A stretch of DNA of 64,000 nt. Source: Variovorax sp. Sphag1AA (GTDB lineage: Bacteria; Pseudomonadota; Gammaproteobacteria; Burkholderiales; Burkholderiaceae_C). Of the stretch, positions 1-7,478 are shown in pieces. Position numbers and translations under genes: made by a program. Position 1 is the stretch's first letter. Each line of letters opens with the position of its first letter. The stretch is from positions 248,001 to 312,000 of the forward strand of contig NZ_JACHYC010000008.1 of NCBI RefSeq assembly GCF_014192575.1, written 5' to 3'. The notes beneath the pieces are model-generated. The model was not told the DNA's origin. It did no database searches and saw nothing but the letters and a program-made list of their open reading frames with translations.

Positions 1-748
1 TCACAAGGGCAAGTACCTGTCGGTGCGCGGCCCGCTGCACATTGCCCGGCCGGTGCAGGGCTGGCCGGTGATCGTGCAGGCCGGCGCTTCAGAGGCAGGG
101 CGGCAGCTTGCGGCGGAAACGGCCGAAGTGATCTTCGCGGCGCAAGGCACCATCGAAGAAGGCCGTCGCTTCTATGCCGACGTGAAAGGGCGCCTCTCCG
201 CGCTGGGCCGCGATCGCGACCACCTCAAGATCCTGCCGGCCGCCTTCGTGGTGGTGGGCGACACCGTCGATGAAGCCCGCGCCATCCGCGCAAGGCTCGA
301 CAGCCTCGTCCACTACGAAAGCGCGATTGCCTCGCTCTCCGTCGCGCTCGGGCATGACGCATCGACATTCGATCCCGATGCGCCGCTACCCGACGTGCCG
401 GAAACCAACGCAAGCAAGAGCAGCCGCGAGCGCGTCATTGCGCTGGCACGACGCGAAGGGCTCACCGTGCGCCAGCTTGCGCAGCGGCTCGGCGGCTACG
501 GCGGACTGGCCTTCGTCGGCACCGCGAGCACCATCGCGGACGAGATGCAGGAATGGCTGGAGTCCGAGGCTTCGGACGGCTTCAACATCATGTTCCCGTG
601 GCTGCCCGGCGGGCTCGATGCGTTCGTGGAGAAGGTGGTCCCGGAGCTGCAGCGGCGCGGCATCTTCCGCCGCGAGTACGAAGGCCGCACGCTGCGCGAG
701 AACCTGGGGTTGCCCCGTCCGGACAACCGGTTCTTCGCAGCGCGCTGA
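1..748 (+). CDS. FMN-dependent monooxygenase, NtaA/SnaA/DszA family (5' end missing)
   Basis: The frame is open from the window edge and ends with TGA at 746-748, so about 248 C-terminal residues of a protein that is normally 440-460 residues are visible. Seen: the phosphate-side turn PVIVQAGASEAG, and the late signature DGFNIMFPWLPGGLDAF followed by VPELQRRG and a short LRENLGL end. This is the layout of the complete homologue at 16185-17552. Family members use FMNH2 from a separate reductase to oxygenate small organosulfur or amino-polycarboxylate compounds. The substrate cannot be read from sequence. It is followed after 2 bp by the convergent nitroreductase gene. The fold call is secure; a role in sulfur scavenging is inferred from the neighbours. 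Confidence 0.9.
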   Translation, partial: HKGKYLSVRGPLHIARPVQGWPVIVQAGASEAGRQLAAETAEVIFAAQGTIEEGRRFYADVKGRLSALGRDRDHLKILPAAFVVVGDTVDEARAIRARLDSLVHYESAIASLSVALGHDASTFDPDAPLPDVPETNASKSSRERVIALARREGLTVRQLAQRLGGYGGLAFVGTASTIADEMQEWLESEASDGFNIMFPWLPGGLDAFVEKVVPELQRRGIFRREYEGRTLRENLGLPRPDNRFFAAR

Positions 749-750
749 GC

Positions 751-1347
751 TCAGACGATGCGCACGGCTTCGTCGAACGGGAGGCGCGGCCCGCGCTCGA
801 AGGTGCCGGCATGATCGGCCACGCCGAGGTTCACGAGGAAGTTGGTGCGCCAGCGGCCATCAGGGAAGAACTCCTTGTCCACCAGCGCGGCGTTGAAGCC
901 GGATTGCGGACCCGCATCGAGCCCCAGCGCGCGTGCCGCGAGGATCAGGTAAGCCCCCTGCAGGCTACCGTTGCGGAACGCAGTGGCCGACGCCAGGTCG
1001 GCGTTGCCGTCGAAGAGCGGCTTGGCGTCGTAGGCCGGAAACTGGCTGGGCAGATGGTCGTGGAAGCGCGTGTCGTGCGCCACGATCACGGTCGCGCCGG
1101 CGGCCAGCGTCTGCGCGGTGTTGCCCGACGAGAGCGCCGGCTTGAGCCGCTCCCTCGCTTCCTGGCTGCGCACGAAGACGAAGCGCGCAGGTTGTGCGTT
1201 GAAAGCCGTGGGGCCCCACTTCACGAGGTCGTAAAGCGCACGGATCGTCTCGTCGGTGATCGGGACCGGCTTGAAGGCATGCACGGTGCGCGCCTTCCTG
1301 AAAAGCTGGTCGAGCGCGGCGTCGGGAATGGATTGCAGTGTCGTCAT
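751..1347 (-). CDS. RutE/HadB-type nitroreductase family protein
   Basis: 198 residues from the ATG at 1347. The frame stays open further upstream, but the family N-terminus (LDQLFRKARTVHAF) begins right after this ATG. Seen: the family core WGPTAFNAQPARFVFV near residues 49-64, the mid-protein AYLILAARALGLDAGP segment, and the late NFLVNLG strand. The protein should be a soluble FMN-binding NAD(P)H oxidoreductase. RutE itself reduces malonic semialdehyde in pyrimidine breakdown, but no other rut gene is here, so that exact role is doubtful. It lies downstream of the encapsulin operon on the same strand, with a candidate promoter of its own at 1576-1618 that resembles those of the sulfur genes. 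Confidence 0.85.
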   Translation of the reverse strand: MTTLQSIPDAALDQLFRKARTVHAFKPVPITDETIRALYDLVKWGPTAFNAQPARFVFVRSQEARERLKPALSSGNTAQTLAAGATVIVAHDTRFHDHLPSQFPAYDAKPLFDGNADLASATAFRNGSLQGAYLILAARALGLDAGPQSGFNAALVDKEFFPDGRWRTNFLVNLGVADHAGTFERGPRLPFDEAVRIV

Positions 1348-1373
1348 CTGATCTTGGGATGTTGATGCCCGCC

Positions 1374-1568
1374 TCACCACGAATGGGCGAAGGCGGTCGC
1401 GGTGATCGCCGCGCGCATGCGGCGCGCGACTCTCAGGGGAACGTAGCCGCGCGGCGCCTGCCGCGCAGCCGCGTGGGCGGAAAGCGGCGCCACCTGCCAG
1501 GCGGATGCAGTCAGCGCCACGACGCGGCGAGCGCGCTCTGACAGCGGGAGGTCTTCGATCGTCTTCAT
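1374..1568 (-). CDS. possible small hypothetical protein (64 aa)
   Basis: A 64-residue frame starting MKTIEDLPLSERARR and ending ITATAFAHSW, rich in Arg and Ala, between the cysteine desulfurase and nitroreductase genes. No domain is recognised. There is no clear Shine-Dalgarno sequence. The candidate -10 hexamer at 1576-1581 would place the transcript start within a few bases of this ATG, so the product would be leaderless, or the stretch is simply the 5' leader of the nitroreductase mRNA. Listed because no better explanation exists for the 290-bp gap. Confidence 0.3.
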   Translation of the reverse strand: MKTIEDLPLSERARRVVALTASAWQVAPLSAHAAARQAPRGYVPLRVARRMRAAITATAFAHSW

Positions 1569-1575
1569 GGCTGCA

Positions 1576-1618
1576 ATTCTGAAGACCACCGCCGCATCCG
1601 ACAAAGAAGGAATGCGAG
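1576..1618 (-). promoter_or_regulatory. candidate sulfur-type promoter for the nitroreductase gene
   Basis: On the minus strand CTCGCATTC (1610-1618) is followed by CTTC, then -35 TTGTCG (1599-1604), 17 bp, and -10 CAGAAT (1576-1581). Sixteen bases here (1603-1618) match the TauD promoter at 6480-6495 at 15 positions. The same -35 block recurs at 16.1 and 25.7 kb. Promoter function is inferred from this recurrence. Confidence 0.45.
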
Positions 1619-1639
1619 TTTGAAGATTCGCCCGTTGAA

Positions 1640-3595
1640 TCACGCGCGCCGCAACGATGCGAGCCGCCGCACCACAGCCACCAGCCGGTCCACTTCCTCG
1701 AAGGTGTTGTAGAAGGCAAGCGATGGCCGCACCGTGGTTTCCACGCCGAAGCGGCGCAGGATGGGCTGTGCGCAGTGGTGGCCGGTGCGCACCGCGATGC
1801 CTTCCTCGTTCAGCGCGCGCCCCACTTCGTCGGTGTCATAGCCTGCGAGCACGAAGGACATCACGCTGGCCTTGTCGGCTGCGGTGCCGATGAGGCGCAC
1901 CCCTTCGATGCCACCCAGCAGCCGCATGCCGTGGCACAACAGATCGTGCTCATAACGAGCGATGTTCTCCATGCCGATGCGGCTGACGTAGTCGATCGCC
2001 GCGCCGAGGCCCACCGCGTCGGCGATGTTGCCGGTGCCCGCCTCGAAGGTGTTGGGCAGCGGCTGGAACACCGTCTTCTCGAAGGTGACGTCGGCAATCA
2101 TGTTGCCGCCGCCCTGCCAGGGCGGCATGTCTTCCAGCACCTCGCGCTTGCCCCACAGCGCGCCGATGCCAGTGGGGCCGAACACCTTGTGGCCCGAAAA
2201 CACGAAGAAGTCGGCGCCGATGTCCTGCACGTCCACCCGCATGTGCGAGACCGACTGCGCACCATCGACCAGCGCGCGGGCGCCTGCGCGATGCGCGAGC
2301 TCGACGATCTCCTTGACCGGCACGACCGTGCCGAGCGCATTGGAGACCTGCGTGACCGACACGATCTTCGTCCGGTCGTTCAAAAGCTTGCGGTATTCGT
2401 CCAGCAACACCTGGCCCGAGTCGTCGACAGGGATCACGCGCAGCCGCGCACCCTTGGCCGCCGCGAGCTGCTGCCACGGCACGATGTTCGCGTGGTGCTC
2501 CAGGTGGCTCACGATGATCTCGTCGCCCTCGCCCACGTGCTGCCAGCCCCAGCTCTTGGCCACCAGGTTGATGGCCTCGGTGGTGCCGCGCACGAAGATC
2601 ACCTCGTTCACGTCCGGCGCGTTGAGAAAGGCGCGCACCTTTTCGCGTGCCGCCTCGTAGGCGTCGGTCGCACGCGCCGCGAGCTCATGCGCGGCGCGGT
2701 GGATGTTCGAGTTCTCGTGCTCGTAGAAGTACGAAAGACGCTCGATGACGGAACGCGGCTTGTGCGTCGTCGCGGCGTTGTCCAGCCATGCGAGAGGACG
2801 GCCGTTCACCCGCTCGGACAGGATCGGAAAGTCGCGCCGCACCGCATGCACGTCGAAAGGCGGATGACGTTCCTGCGCACCCAGAGGCGCATCGCCATGA
2901 GGCGATGGCTTGGCAGGCGTGACATAGCCGCTCGGCAGGACCACCGCATCGACGAAGTAGAACCTCGGGTCCGCGGACGGTTGCGTCGAAGGCAGCGTAC
3001 CCACGGGCGCGGCCTGCACAGCGCGCGGCGGCTCCGGCGTGGCGAAGGGCTGGTGCGCGAGCGCGTCCAGCGGATCGCCCGCGGGCAGCGGCGCGCCGCC
3101 CGGAGAAGGATGGCCGTGGCCGCTTTCGAGGAAGTAGTAAGGCGTGTGCGGTGTGACGGCGGCGACCGGCGCGGTGCGCTCGGCGCCCGCATCCTGCGCA
3201 CCGGGCACACCCTGCATGCTGCCGAAGCGTGGCTCATAGCCGGGCACCGCGGCGTAGACGTTGTCGGGAACGCCGTTGCCGGCCACCGCATGCGGCGCCA
3301 ACGCGGGTGCCCGATGCGCCAGCGAGAGCACCGGCGTCGGCGAGGCAGGCAGCACGTTGGTGCCGGGCACCTGCCCCTGCGGAATCGGCGTGCCGGGCAC
3401 CGAAGGGCCGAGCCCCGCCGGACTGGCCAGCGGCGAGCCCGGCGGGGCGATGTTGACGGGCGCCTGCACGCCCGGTGGTGTCAGCGGCAGGCTGGGCACC
3501 GATGACGGCGGGCGCGCGGAGAACAGCGCGTTGGCCATCTGCGCCAGCAGGGCCGGGTCGATGGGCGCCTCGAAAGTGGAGGGAACTGCGGTCAT
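1640..3595 (-). CDS. cysteine desulfurase with encapsulin cargo-loading extension
   Basis: 651 residues against ~405 for ordinary SufS. Residues ~247-651 are a complete SufS-type PLP enzyme: LDNAATTHKP, the PLP lysine in FSGHKVFGPTG, and the catalytic Cys in VRTGHHCAQP. It would release sulfane sulfur from cysteine. Residues 1-246 are low complexity and rich in Pro, Ala and Gly, with three short ordered islands: DPALLAQMANALFSA (14-27), TPYYFLES (151-158) and DPRFYFVD (209-216). Family 2A encapsulins are known to capture their cysteine desulfurase through such an extension. The shell gene lies 18 bp upstream in the same operon. Start ATG 3595 keeps the first island. Confidence 0.95.
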   Translation of the reverse strand: MTAVPSTFEAPIDPALLAQMANALFSARPPSSVPSLPLTPPGVQAPVNIAPPGSPLASPAGLGPSVPGTPIPQGQVPGTNVLPASPTPVLSLAHRAPALAPHAVAGNGVPDNVYAAVPGYEPRFGSMQGVPGAQDAGAERTAPVAAVTPHTPYYFLESGHGHPSPGGAPLPAGDPLDALAHQPFATPEPPRAVQAAPVGTLPSTQPSADPRFYFVDAVVLPSGYVTPAKPSPHGDAPLGAQERHPPFDVHAVRRDFPILSERVNGRPLAWLDNAATTHKPRSVIERLSYFYEHENSNIHRAAHELAARATDAYEAAREKVRAFLNAPDVNEVIFVRGTTEAINLVAKSWGWQHVGEGDEIIVSHLEHHANIVPWQQLAAAKGARLRVIPVDDSGQVLLDEYRKLLNDRTKIVSVTQVSNALGTVVPVKEIVELAHRAGARALVDGAQSVSHMRVDVQDIGADFFVFSGHKVFGPTGIGALWGKREVLEDMPPWQGGGNMIADVTFEKTVFQPLPNTFEAGTGNIADAVGLGAAIDYVSRIGMENIARYEHDLLCHGMRLLGGIEGVRLIGTAADKASVMSFVLAGYDTDEVGRALNEEGIAVRTGHHCAQPILRRFGVETTVRPSLAFYNTFEEVDRLVAVVRRLASLRRA

Positions 3596-3613
3596 GATGC
3601 CGAGGCCCCGCGC

Positions 3614-4552
3614 TTACTTGTAGGTGTCCAGTGCGGAGTAGTCGTGGTAGCGGTTGATCTCCACGTCGTCGAGCACGGCAAGCGCATCGGTGGTGAGCAC
3701 CGCCAGCGAGCAGTACAGGGAAATCAGGTACGACGCGATCGCGTGGTTGTTGATGCCCATGAAGCGCACCGACAGGCCCGGCCCCTGCTCGCCCGGAAGC
3801 CCCGGCTGGTAGAGACCCACCACGCCCTGGCGCTTGTCGCCTACGCGCAGCAGCAGGATCTTGGTCTTGCCGTCGGCCACCGGCACCTTGTTCGACGGGA
3901 TCAGCGGGATGCCGCGCCAGGTGATGAACTGCGAGCCGAAGAGGCTCACCGTCGGCGGTGGCGTGCCGCGGCGCGTGGCCTCGCGACCGAAGGCGGCAAT
4001 GGCCAGCGGATGCGTGAGGAAGAAGGCCGGCTCCTTCCAGACCTTGGTCAGCAGCTCGTCGAGATCGTCAGGCGTGGGCGCGCCAGTCAGCGGGAAGATG
4101 CGCTGCTCGTCCGTCACCTGCGCGAGCAGGCCGTAGTCGGGGTTGTTGATCAGCTCGCTTTCCTGGTTCTCCTTGATCGTCTCGATCGTCAGGCGAAGCT
4201 GTTCCTTGATCTGGTCGTGCGGGCTGCTGTAGAGGTCCGACACGCGCGTGTGAACGTCCAGCACCGTGGAAACCGCATTGAGGAAGTATTCGTGCGGCTT
4301 CTCCTCGTAGTCCACGAAGGTGCGCGGGAGCTGGTTCTCCTGCTCCTTGGCGGTGCAGGTGACCTTGATCGAATCCGGGTTCTTGACCTTGTTCAACCGG
4401 TAGATGCCCGCCTCCACCGGCACCCACTGCAGCAGGTGGGTCAGCCAGCGCGGGCTGATCGTCTCCAGCTGTGGGACGGTCTTGGTGGCATTGGCTAGCT
4501 GTCTGGCGGCGTTGTCGCCCAGTGCGGTGGTACCGCCCACGGTTGCAGTCAT
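3614..4552 (-). CDS. srpI: family 2A encapsulin shell protein (SrpI-like)
   Basis: 312 residues, the usual length for SrpI-type shells. The N-terminal arm (residues ~1-45) is followed by the E-loop region around TFVDYEEKPHEYF and a long helical stretch. The C-terminal part reads FGSQFITWRGIPLIPSNKVPV, then LRVGDKRQGVVGLY, then FMGINNHAIASYLISLYCSL, which is characteristic of this group. No cyclic-nucleotide-binding domain is inserted, so it is family 2A and not 2B. Family members take the HK97 capsid fold and self-assemble into a nanocompartment around the desulfurase. The gene sits between the XRE regulator and the cargo gene. Assignment rests on remembered family features. Confidence 0.93.
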   Translation of the reverse strand: MTATVGGTTALGDNAARQLANATKTVPQLETISPRWLTHLLQWVPVEAGIYRLNKVKNPDSIKVTCTAKEQENQLPRTFVDYEEKPHEYFLNAVSTVLDVHTRVSDLYSSPHDQIKEQLRLTIETIKENQESELINNPDYGLLAQVTDEQRIFPLTGAPTPDDLDELLTKVWKEPAFFLTHPLAIAAFGREATRRGTPPPTVSLFGSQFITWRGIPLIPSNKVPVADGKTKILLLRVGDKRQGVVGLYQPGLPGEQGPGLSVRFMGINNHAIASYLISLYCSLAVLTTDALAVLDDVEINRYHDYSALDTYK

Positions 4553-4634
4553 TCAGAAACTCCGTTGTTCAGGAAGGATGAGGAAGGAAAACAGAAGGGA
4601 TGGGCGGCAGTGTCGTGCTGCTCATCGCCACTCA

Positions 4635-4925
4635 TCAACTGGCTATAGCCGCCAAATTGATGCGCTGCACCACGCGGCGCTGGCCCGTCTGCTCGCAACG
4701 CACGAGCAGCATCGCGAGACTGAGCTGGAAGGCCAGAGCCAGTTTCTGGGCGGTCATGAGGGATGCAACGACCCGCCCGCGCTCGATCTCGCCGACGTAG
4801 CTGCGGTTGAGCAGAGAGCGCGCTGCCAGTTCGTCCTGCGACCAGCCCTCGGCCTCGCGCAACTGCCGCACCGTCAGGCCGAACAACTCGATCAGTTCAT
4901 CCGCGACGTCGGTACTCGCCGTCAT
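4635..4925 (-). CDS. XRE-family helix-turn-helix regulator
   Basis: 96 residues. A Cro/CI-type HTH spans about residues 14-68: LTVRQLREAEGWSQDELAAR, then the recognition helix in SLLNRSYVGEIERGR, then MTAQKLALAFQLSLAMLL. The ATG at 4925 overlaps the stop of the serine acetyltransferase gene (ATGA), so the two are translationally coupled. The shell gene follows 82 bp downstream. A dedicated regulator inside a sulfur-nanocompartment operon points to local autoregulation, perhaps in response to cysteine or O-acetylserine. The ligand is unknown, as no sensor domain is present. Confidence 0.88.
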   Translation of the reverse strand: MTASTDVADELIELFGLTVRQLREAEGWSQDELAARSLLNRSYVGEIERGRVVASLMTAQKLALAFQLSLAMLLVRCEQTGQRRVVQRINLAAIAS

Positions 4926-5827
4926 GAGGCGCCCGCGCTGCGCGCCCTGGCCTGGCTGATGCTGGCGCCCGCAGCCACGTCCTCGGTGACCCAGACGTTG
5001 CCGCCGATCACGGCGCCATGGCCGATGGTCACGCGCCCGAGGATGGTCGCGCCGGCGTAGATGACCACGTCGTCCTCGACGATCGGGTGCCGCGGCAGGC
5101 CCTTGTGCACGTTGCCTTCGGCATCGGTGGGGAAGCGTTTGGCACCCAGCGTCACGGCCTGGTAGACGCGCACGCGCTCACCGATCACGGCCGTTTCTCC
5201 GATCACGACGCCCGTGCCGTGGTCGATGAAGAAACCCGCGCCGATCTTCGCGCCCGGATGGATGTCGATGCCCGTCGCACCATGCGCAAGCTCGGCCACG
5301 ATGCGCGCCAGCAGCGGCAGCCCGAGGCAGTAGAGCTGGTGTGCGAGCCGGTGGTGGATCAGCGCAAGCACACCCGGATAGCAGAGCAGCACCTCGTCAA
5401 CGCTGCGCGCTGCCGGATCGCCATGAAATGCCGCGAGCACATCCGAATCCAGCAACCTGCGGATGCCGGGCAGCGCCGAGGCGAACTCGCGCACGGCGCC
5501 TTCGGCACGCGCGTGCACCGACTCGGCCGACGGGCTCTCATGCCGCCCGACATACGCGATCTCCAACCGCGCCTGCGCCAGCAGTGCCTCCAGCGCGGCG
5601 TCTAGCGTGTAGCCGACATAGAAGTCCTCGCTCTCGCGACGAAGCTCGGGCGGACCGAGCCGCATCGGGAACAGCACCGCCTTGAGCTGCTCGACGATCC
5701 CAGCCAGCGCATCGCGCGACGGGAACTCGCGGCTGCCCGGTTCACGCGAACGCTTCTGCAGGTCGCGCCATTCATTGCGCAGCGCGTGCAGCTCACGCAC
5801 CACGCCTTCCACGACGAACGCAGTCAT
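4922..5827 (-). CDS. cysE: serine O-acetyltransferase (EpsC/SrpH type)
   Basis: 301 residues from the ATG at 5827; the frame is open well upstream, but that stretch is the shadow of the rhodanese gene. An N-terminal helical domain (to ~residue 170) precedes a left-handed beta-helix of hexapeptide repeats: GIDIHPGAKIGAGFFIDHG, VVIGETAVIG, VVIYAGATILG, ATIGHGAVIG-like turns. The catalytic Asp-His pair lies in IDIHPG and FIDHGTG. The enzyme makes O-acetylserine, the carbon skeleton for cysteine. A dedicated copy in a family 2A encapsulin operon supplies cysteine for the encapsulated desulfurase. It follows the rhodanese gene by 11 bp and overlaps the XRE gene by 4 bp. Confidence 0.93.
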   Translation of the reverse strand: MTAFVVEGVVRELHALRNEWRDLQKRSREPGSREFPSRDALAGIVEQLKAVLFPMRLGPPELRRESEDFYVGYTLDAALEALLAQARLEIAYVGRHESPSAESVHARAEGAVREFASALPGIRRLLDSDVLAAFHGDPAARSVDEVLLCYPGVLALIHHRLAHQLYCLGLPLLARIVAELAHGATGIDIHPGAKIGAGFFIDHGTGVVIGETAVIGERVRVYQAVTLGAKRFPTDAEGNVHKGLPRHPIVEDDVVIYAGATILGRVTIGHGAVIGGNVWVTEDVAAGASISQARARSAGAS

Positions 5828-5838
5828 CGCGCGTCTGT

Positions 5839-6318
5839 TCAGTCCTGCACCCACGGCAGGCCGTGGAAGCGCCAACCATCGGAATGCCCGCGCTGCTGCT
5901 TCGCGTCGAGTTCGCCCTCGAAGCCTTCGAGCACGTTGAACACATGAAGGAAGCCCGCCTTGGCCGCCGCCTCGGCTGCCAGCGCCGATCGTTTGCCGCT
6001 GCGGCACAGGAGCAGCACCACCGCATCCTTGCCGCCGACCTTGGCTTCCAGCTCGCGCACGAAGCGCGGGTTGCGGGTGAGCGAAGTGCCGGTGGCCCAT
6101 GCCACATGCAGGCTGCCTTCGATGTGACCGACGAACTTGCGCTCTTCCGCCGACCGGACGTCGACCAGCAGTGCGCGGTTCTGCTGCACCAGATCCCAGG
6201 CCACCGGCGGCGTCACGCCCCCGGCATAGGGAAGGTTGGCCTCGGCGGCCTGCGATTGCGCCTGCTCGAGCGCGGGATGGAGCTGTTGCGCGAGCGCTCC
6301 TTCGATGTCGACGGACAT
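5839..6318 (-). CDS. single-domain rhodanese sulfurtransferase
   Basis: 159 residues with one rhodanese domain (about 40-150). The start of the fold is ALLVDVRSAEERKFVGHI, and the active-site loop LLCRSGKRSALAA carries the catalytic cysteine and the basic residues that bind a persulfide. The tail GWRFHGLPW lies beyond the domain. No signal peptide, so cytoplasmic. It is the first gene of the encapsulin operon, with an AAAGGAAAG Shine-Dalgarno. Rhodaneses are regular partners of family 2A encapsulins and probably carry sulfane sulfur to or from the desulfurase; the acceptor is unknown. Confidence 0.93.
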   Translation of the reverse strand: MSVDIEGALAQQLHPALEQAQSQAAEANLPYAGGVTPPVAWDLVQQNRALLVDVRSAEERKFVGHIEGSLHVAWATGTSLTRNPRFVRELEAKVGGKDAVVLLLCRSGKRSALAAEAAAKAGFLHVFNVLEGFEGELDAKQQRGHSDGWRFHGLPWVQD

Positions 6319-6363
6319 GGTGTCTTTCCTTTGTTCTGGCTAGTTCAGATGGCGATAGCCAGC

Positions 6364-6391
6364 ACCTTAGGAGAGCAACCTTGTTTCTCAA
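6364..6391 (-). promoter_or_regulatory. candidate promoter of the encapsulin operon
   Basis: On the minus strand TTGAGA (6386-6391), 16 bp, TAAGGT (6364-6369), about 45 bp before the rhodanese ATG. It is the best sigma70-like pair in the divergent region 6319-6552. Inferred only from spacing and hexamer match. Confidence 0.4.
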
Positions 6392-6398
6392 ACGACTG

Positions 6399-6422
6399 AA
6401 AAGTGAATTCCAAACTACTTTT
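6399..6422. promoter_or_regulatory. inverted repeat, possible operator between encapsulin and TauD genes
   Basis: AAAAGT, 12 bp, ACTTTT in an AT-rich patch of an otherwise GC-rich region. It lies just upstream of the encapsulin -35 and ~70 bp upstream of the TauD -35. It could be bound by the XRE protein of the operon or by the CysB-like regulator. Confidence 0.35.
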
Positions 6423-6455
6423 TCATTTATGCGCTGGGCCGCGGCATCGCTCCCC

Positions 6456-6522
6456 ATATTTGCATCGCGCATTTCGTCGCTCGCATTCCTTCCTTAGCGA
6501 AAGCACCGCCGCTTCCTACGAT
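6456..6522 (+). promoter_or_regulatory. candidate sulfur-type promoter for the TauD-family gene
   Basis: ATATTTGCAT and GCGCATTT (6456-6474) are followed by CTTC (6489-6492), -35 TTAGCG (6494-6499), exactly 17 bp, and -10 TACGAT (6517-6522). The start codon is at 6553. The -35 block matches those at 1.6, 16.1 and 25.7 kb. Confidence 0.5.
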
Positions 6523-6552
6523 GCCGAGCTTCACTTCGTTATCGCGCCAGCC

Positions 6553-7467
6553 ATGAGTCTTTCTGTCGCCGAACGGCCAAGCGCCGTGGCCTCCTCCTCT
6601 TCAGCCTCCCCGTTCCGCATCTCTCCGCTCGACGCAGCGCTCGGCGCGTTGGTCGAAGGATTCGACGTGCGCCGCGCGCCGACCGGCGCCCAGATCCATG
6701 CGCTCAAGGTCGCGCTTCAGGACCATCACATCCTTCTCTTTCGCGGCCAGCAGCCCGATGACGAGGACTTCCTGCAGTTCAGCAGCTACTTCGGCACGAT
6801 CTTCTCGCCACCGCGCAATGCGCCCGTGCTGGGCTCCGACCCCTACGGCGCCGCGCCCGACATCGTGCTGGTGTCGAATGTGGAAGACGGCCTCCTGGGC
6901 AACGCCGAGCTGACGGCCCATGCCGATCACCACTGGACGCCGCAGCCCTCGTCCGGTTCGCTGCTCCATGCACTGGAGATTCCTGCCGCGGGCGGCGACA
7001 CAACCTGGTTCAACCTCGTCGCGGCCTATGAGGCCCTCGACGAAGCCACCCGGCGCGAGATCGACGGCCTGCAACTCATCACCTACAACCCTTTCCTCCG
7101 CAAGCGCCATCCGCTGCCCGGTGTGCAGGGTGTGCCGCGCTACCGCACGCCGGACATCGAGCCGCTCACGCCGTGGGTCGCGCATCCACTGGTGCGCACG
7201 CATCCGGACAGCGGCAAGCGCCTGCTGTACCTGGGCGAGGCGACCGAGGTGGAGATCGTCGGCTACGACCCGGCACGCGGCGCAGCGCTCATCGCGCGCC
7301 TGCGCGAGCATCTGCTCGAACCGCGCTTTGCCTACACGCATCGCTGGAAGGTGGGCGACATCGTCTACTGGGACAACCAGGCCACGCTGCACAGCCGCAC
7401 TGCGTTCGACCCTGCCCTGCGCCGGCGCCTGAAGCGCATCAGCCTCGCGGGCAGCCGGCCCTTCTGA
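6553..7467 (+). CDS. TauD/TfdA-family Fe(II)/2-oxoglutarate dioxygenase
   Basis: 304 residues from ATG 6553; an upstream in-frame ATG at 6403 would add 50 residues that overlap the promoter and fit no family member. Seen: the iron-binding HxD in LTAHADHHW (~residue 120), the distal His in NQATLHSRTAF, and the 2-oxoglutarate-binding Arg in the RRRLKRI end. Family enzymes hydroxylate the carbon next to a sulfonate or sulfate group, releasing sulfite or sulfate. The gene is followed 11 bp later by the monooxygenase-SfnB fusion, so it is probably the first gene of an operon running to 15379. Substrate unknown. Confidence 0.92.
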   Translation: MSLSVAERPSAVASSSSASPFRISPLDAALGALVEGFDVRRAPTGAQIHALKVALQDHHILLFRGQQPDDEDFLQFSSYFGTIFSPPRNAPVLGSDPYGAAPDIVLVSNVEDGLLGNAELTAHADHHWTPQPSSGSLLHALEIPAAGGDTTWFNLVAAYEALDEATRREIDGLQLITYNPFLRKRHPLPGVQGVPRYRTPDIEPLTPWVAHPLVRTHPDSGKRLLYLGEATEVEIVGYDPARGAALIARLREHLLEPRFAYTHRWKVGDIVYWDNQATLHSRTAFDPALRRRLKRISLAGSRPF

Positions 7468-7478
7468 GGCCGCGCCCC

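Noticed and set aside
1775..3505. 576-residue open frame on the plus strand across the desulfurase gene
   Set aside because: It mirrors the codon pattern of the real gene in a GC-rich genome, has Arg/His-rich composition, no domain and no ribosome binding site.
3230..3595. Pro/Gly-rich repeats in the desulfurase extension as a DNA repeat or frameshift artefact
   Set aside because: Frame and codon use stay constant, no tandem DNA unit is visible, and disordered extensions are normal for this cargo family.
6403..6552. N-terminal extension of the TauD-family protein from ATG 6403
   Set aside because: The added 50 residues are Ser/Arg/His-rich and would overlap the -35/-10 pair at 6494-6522; ATG 6553 gives the family length.
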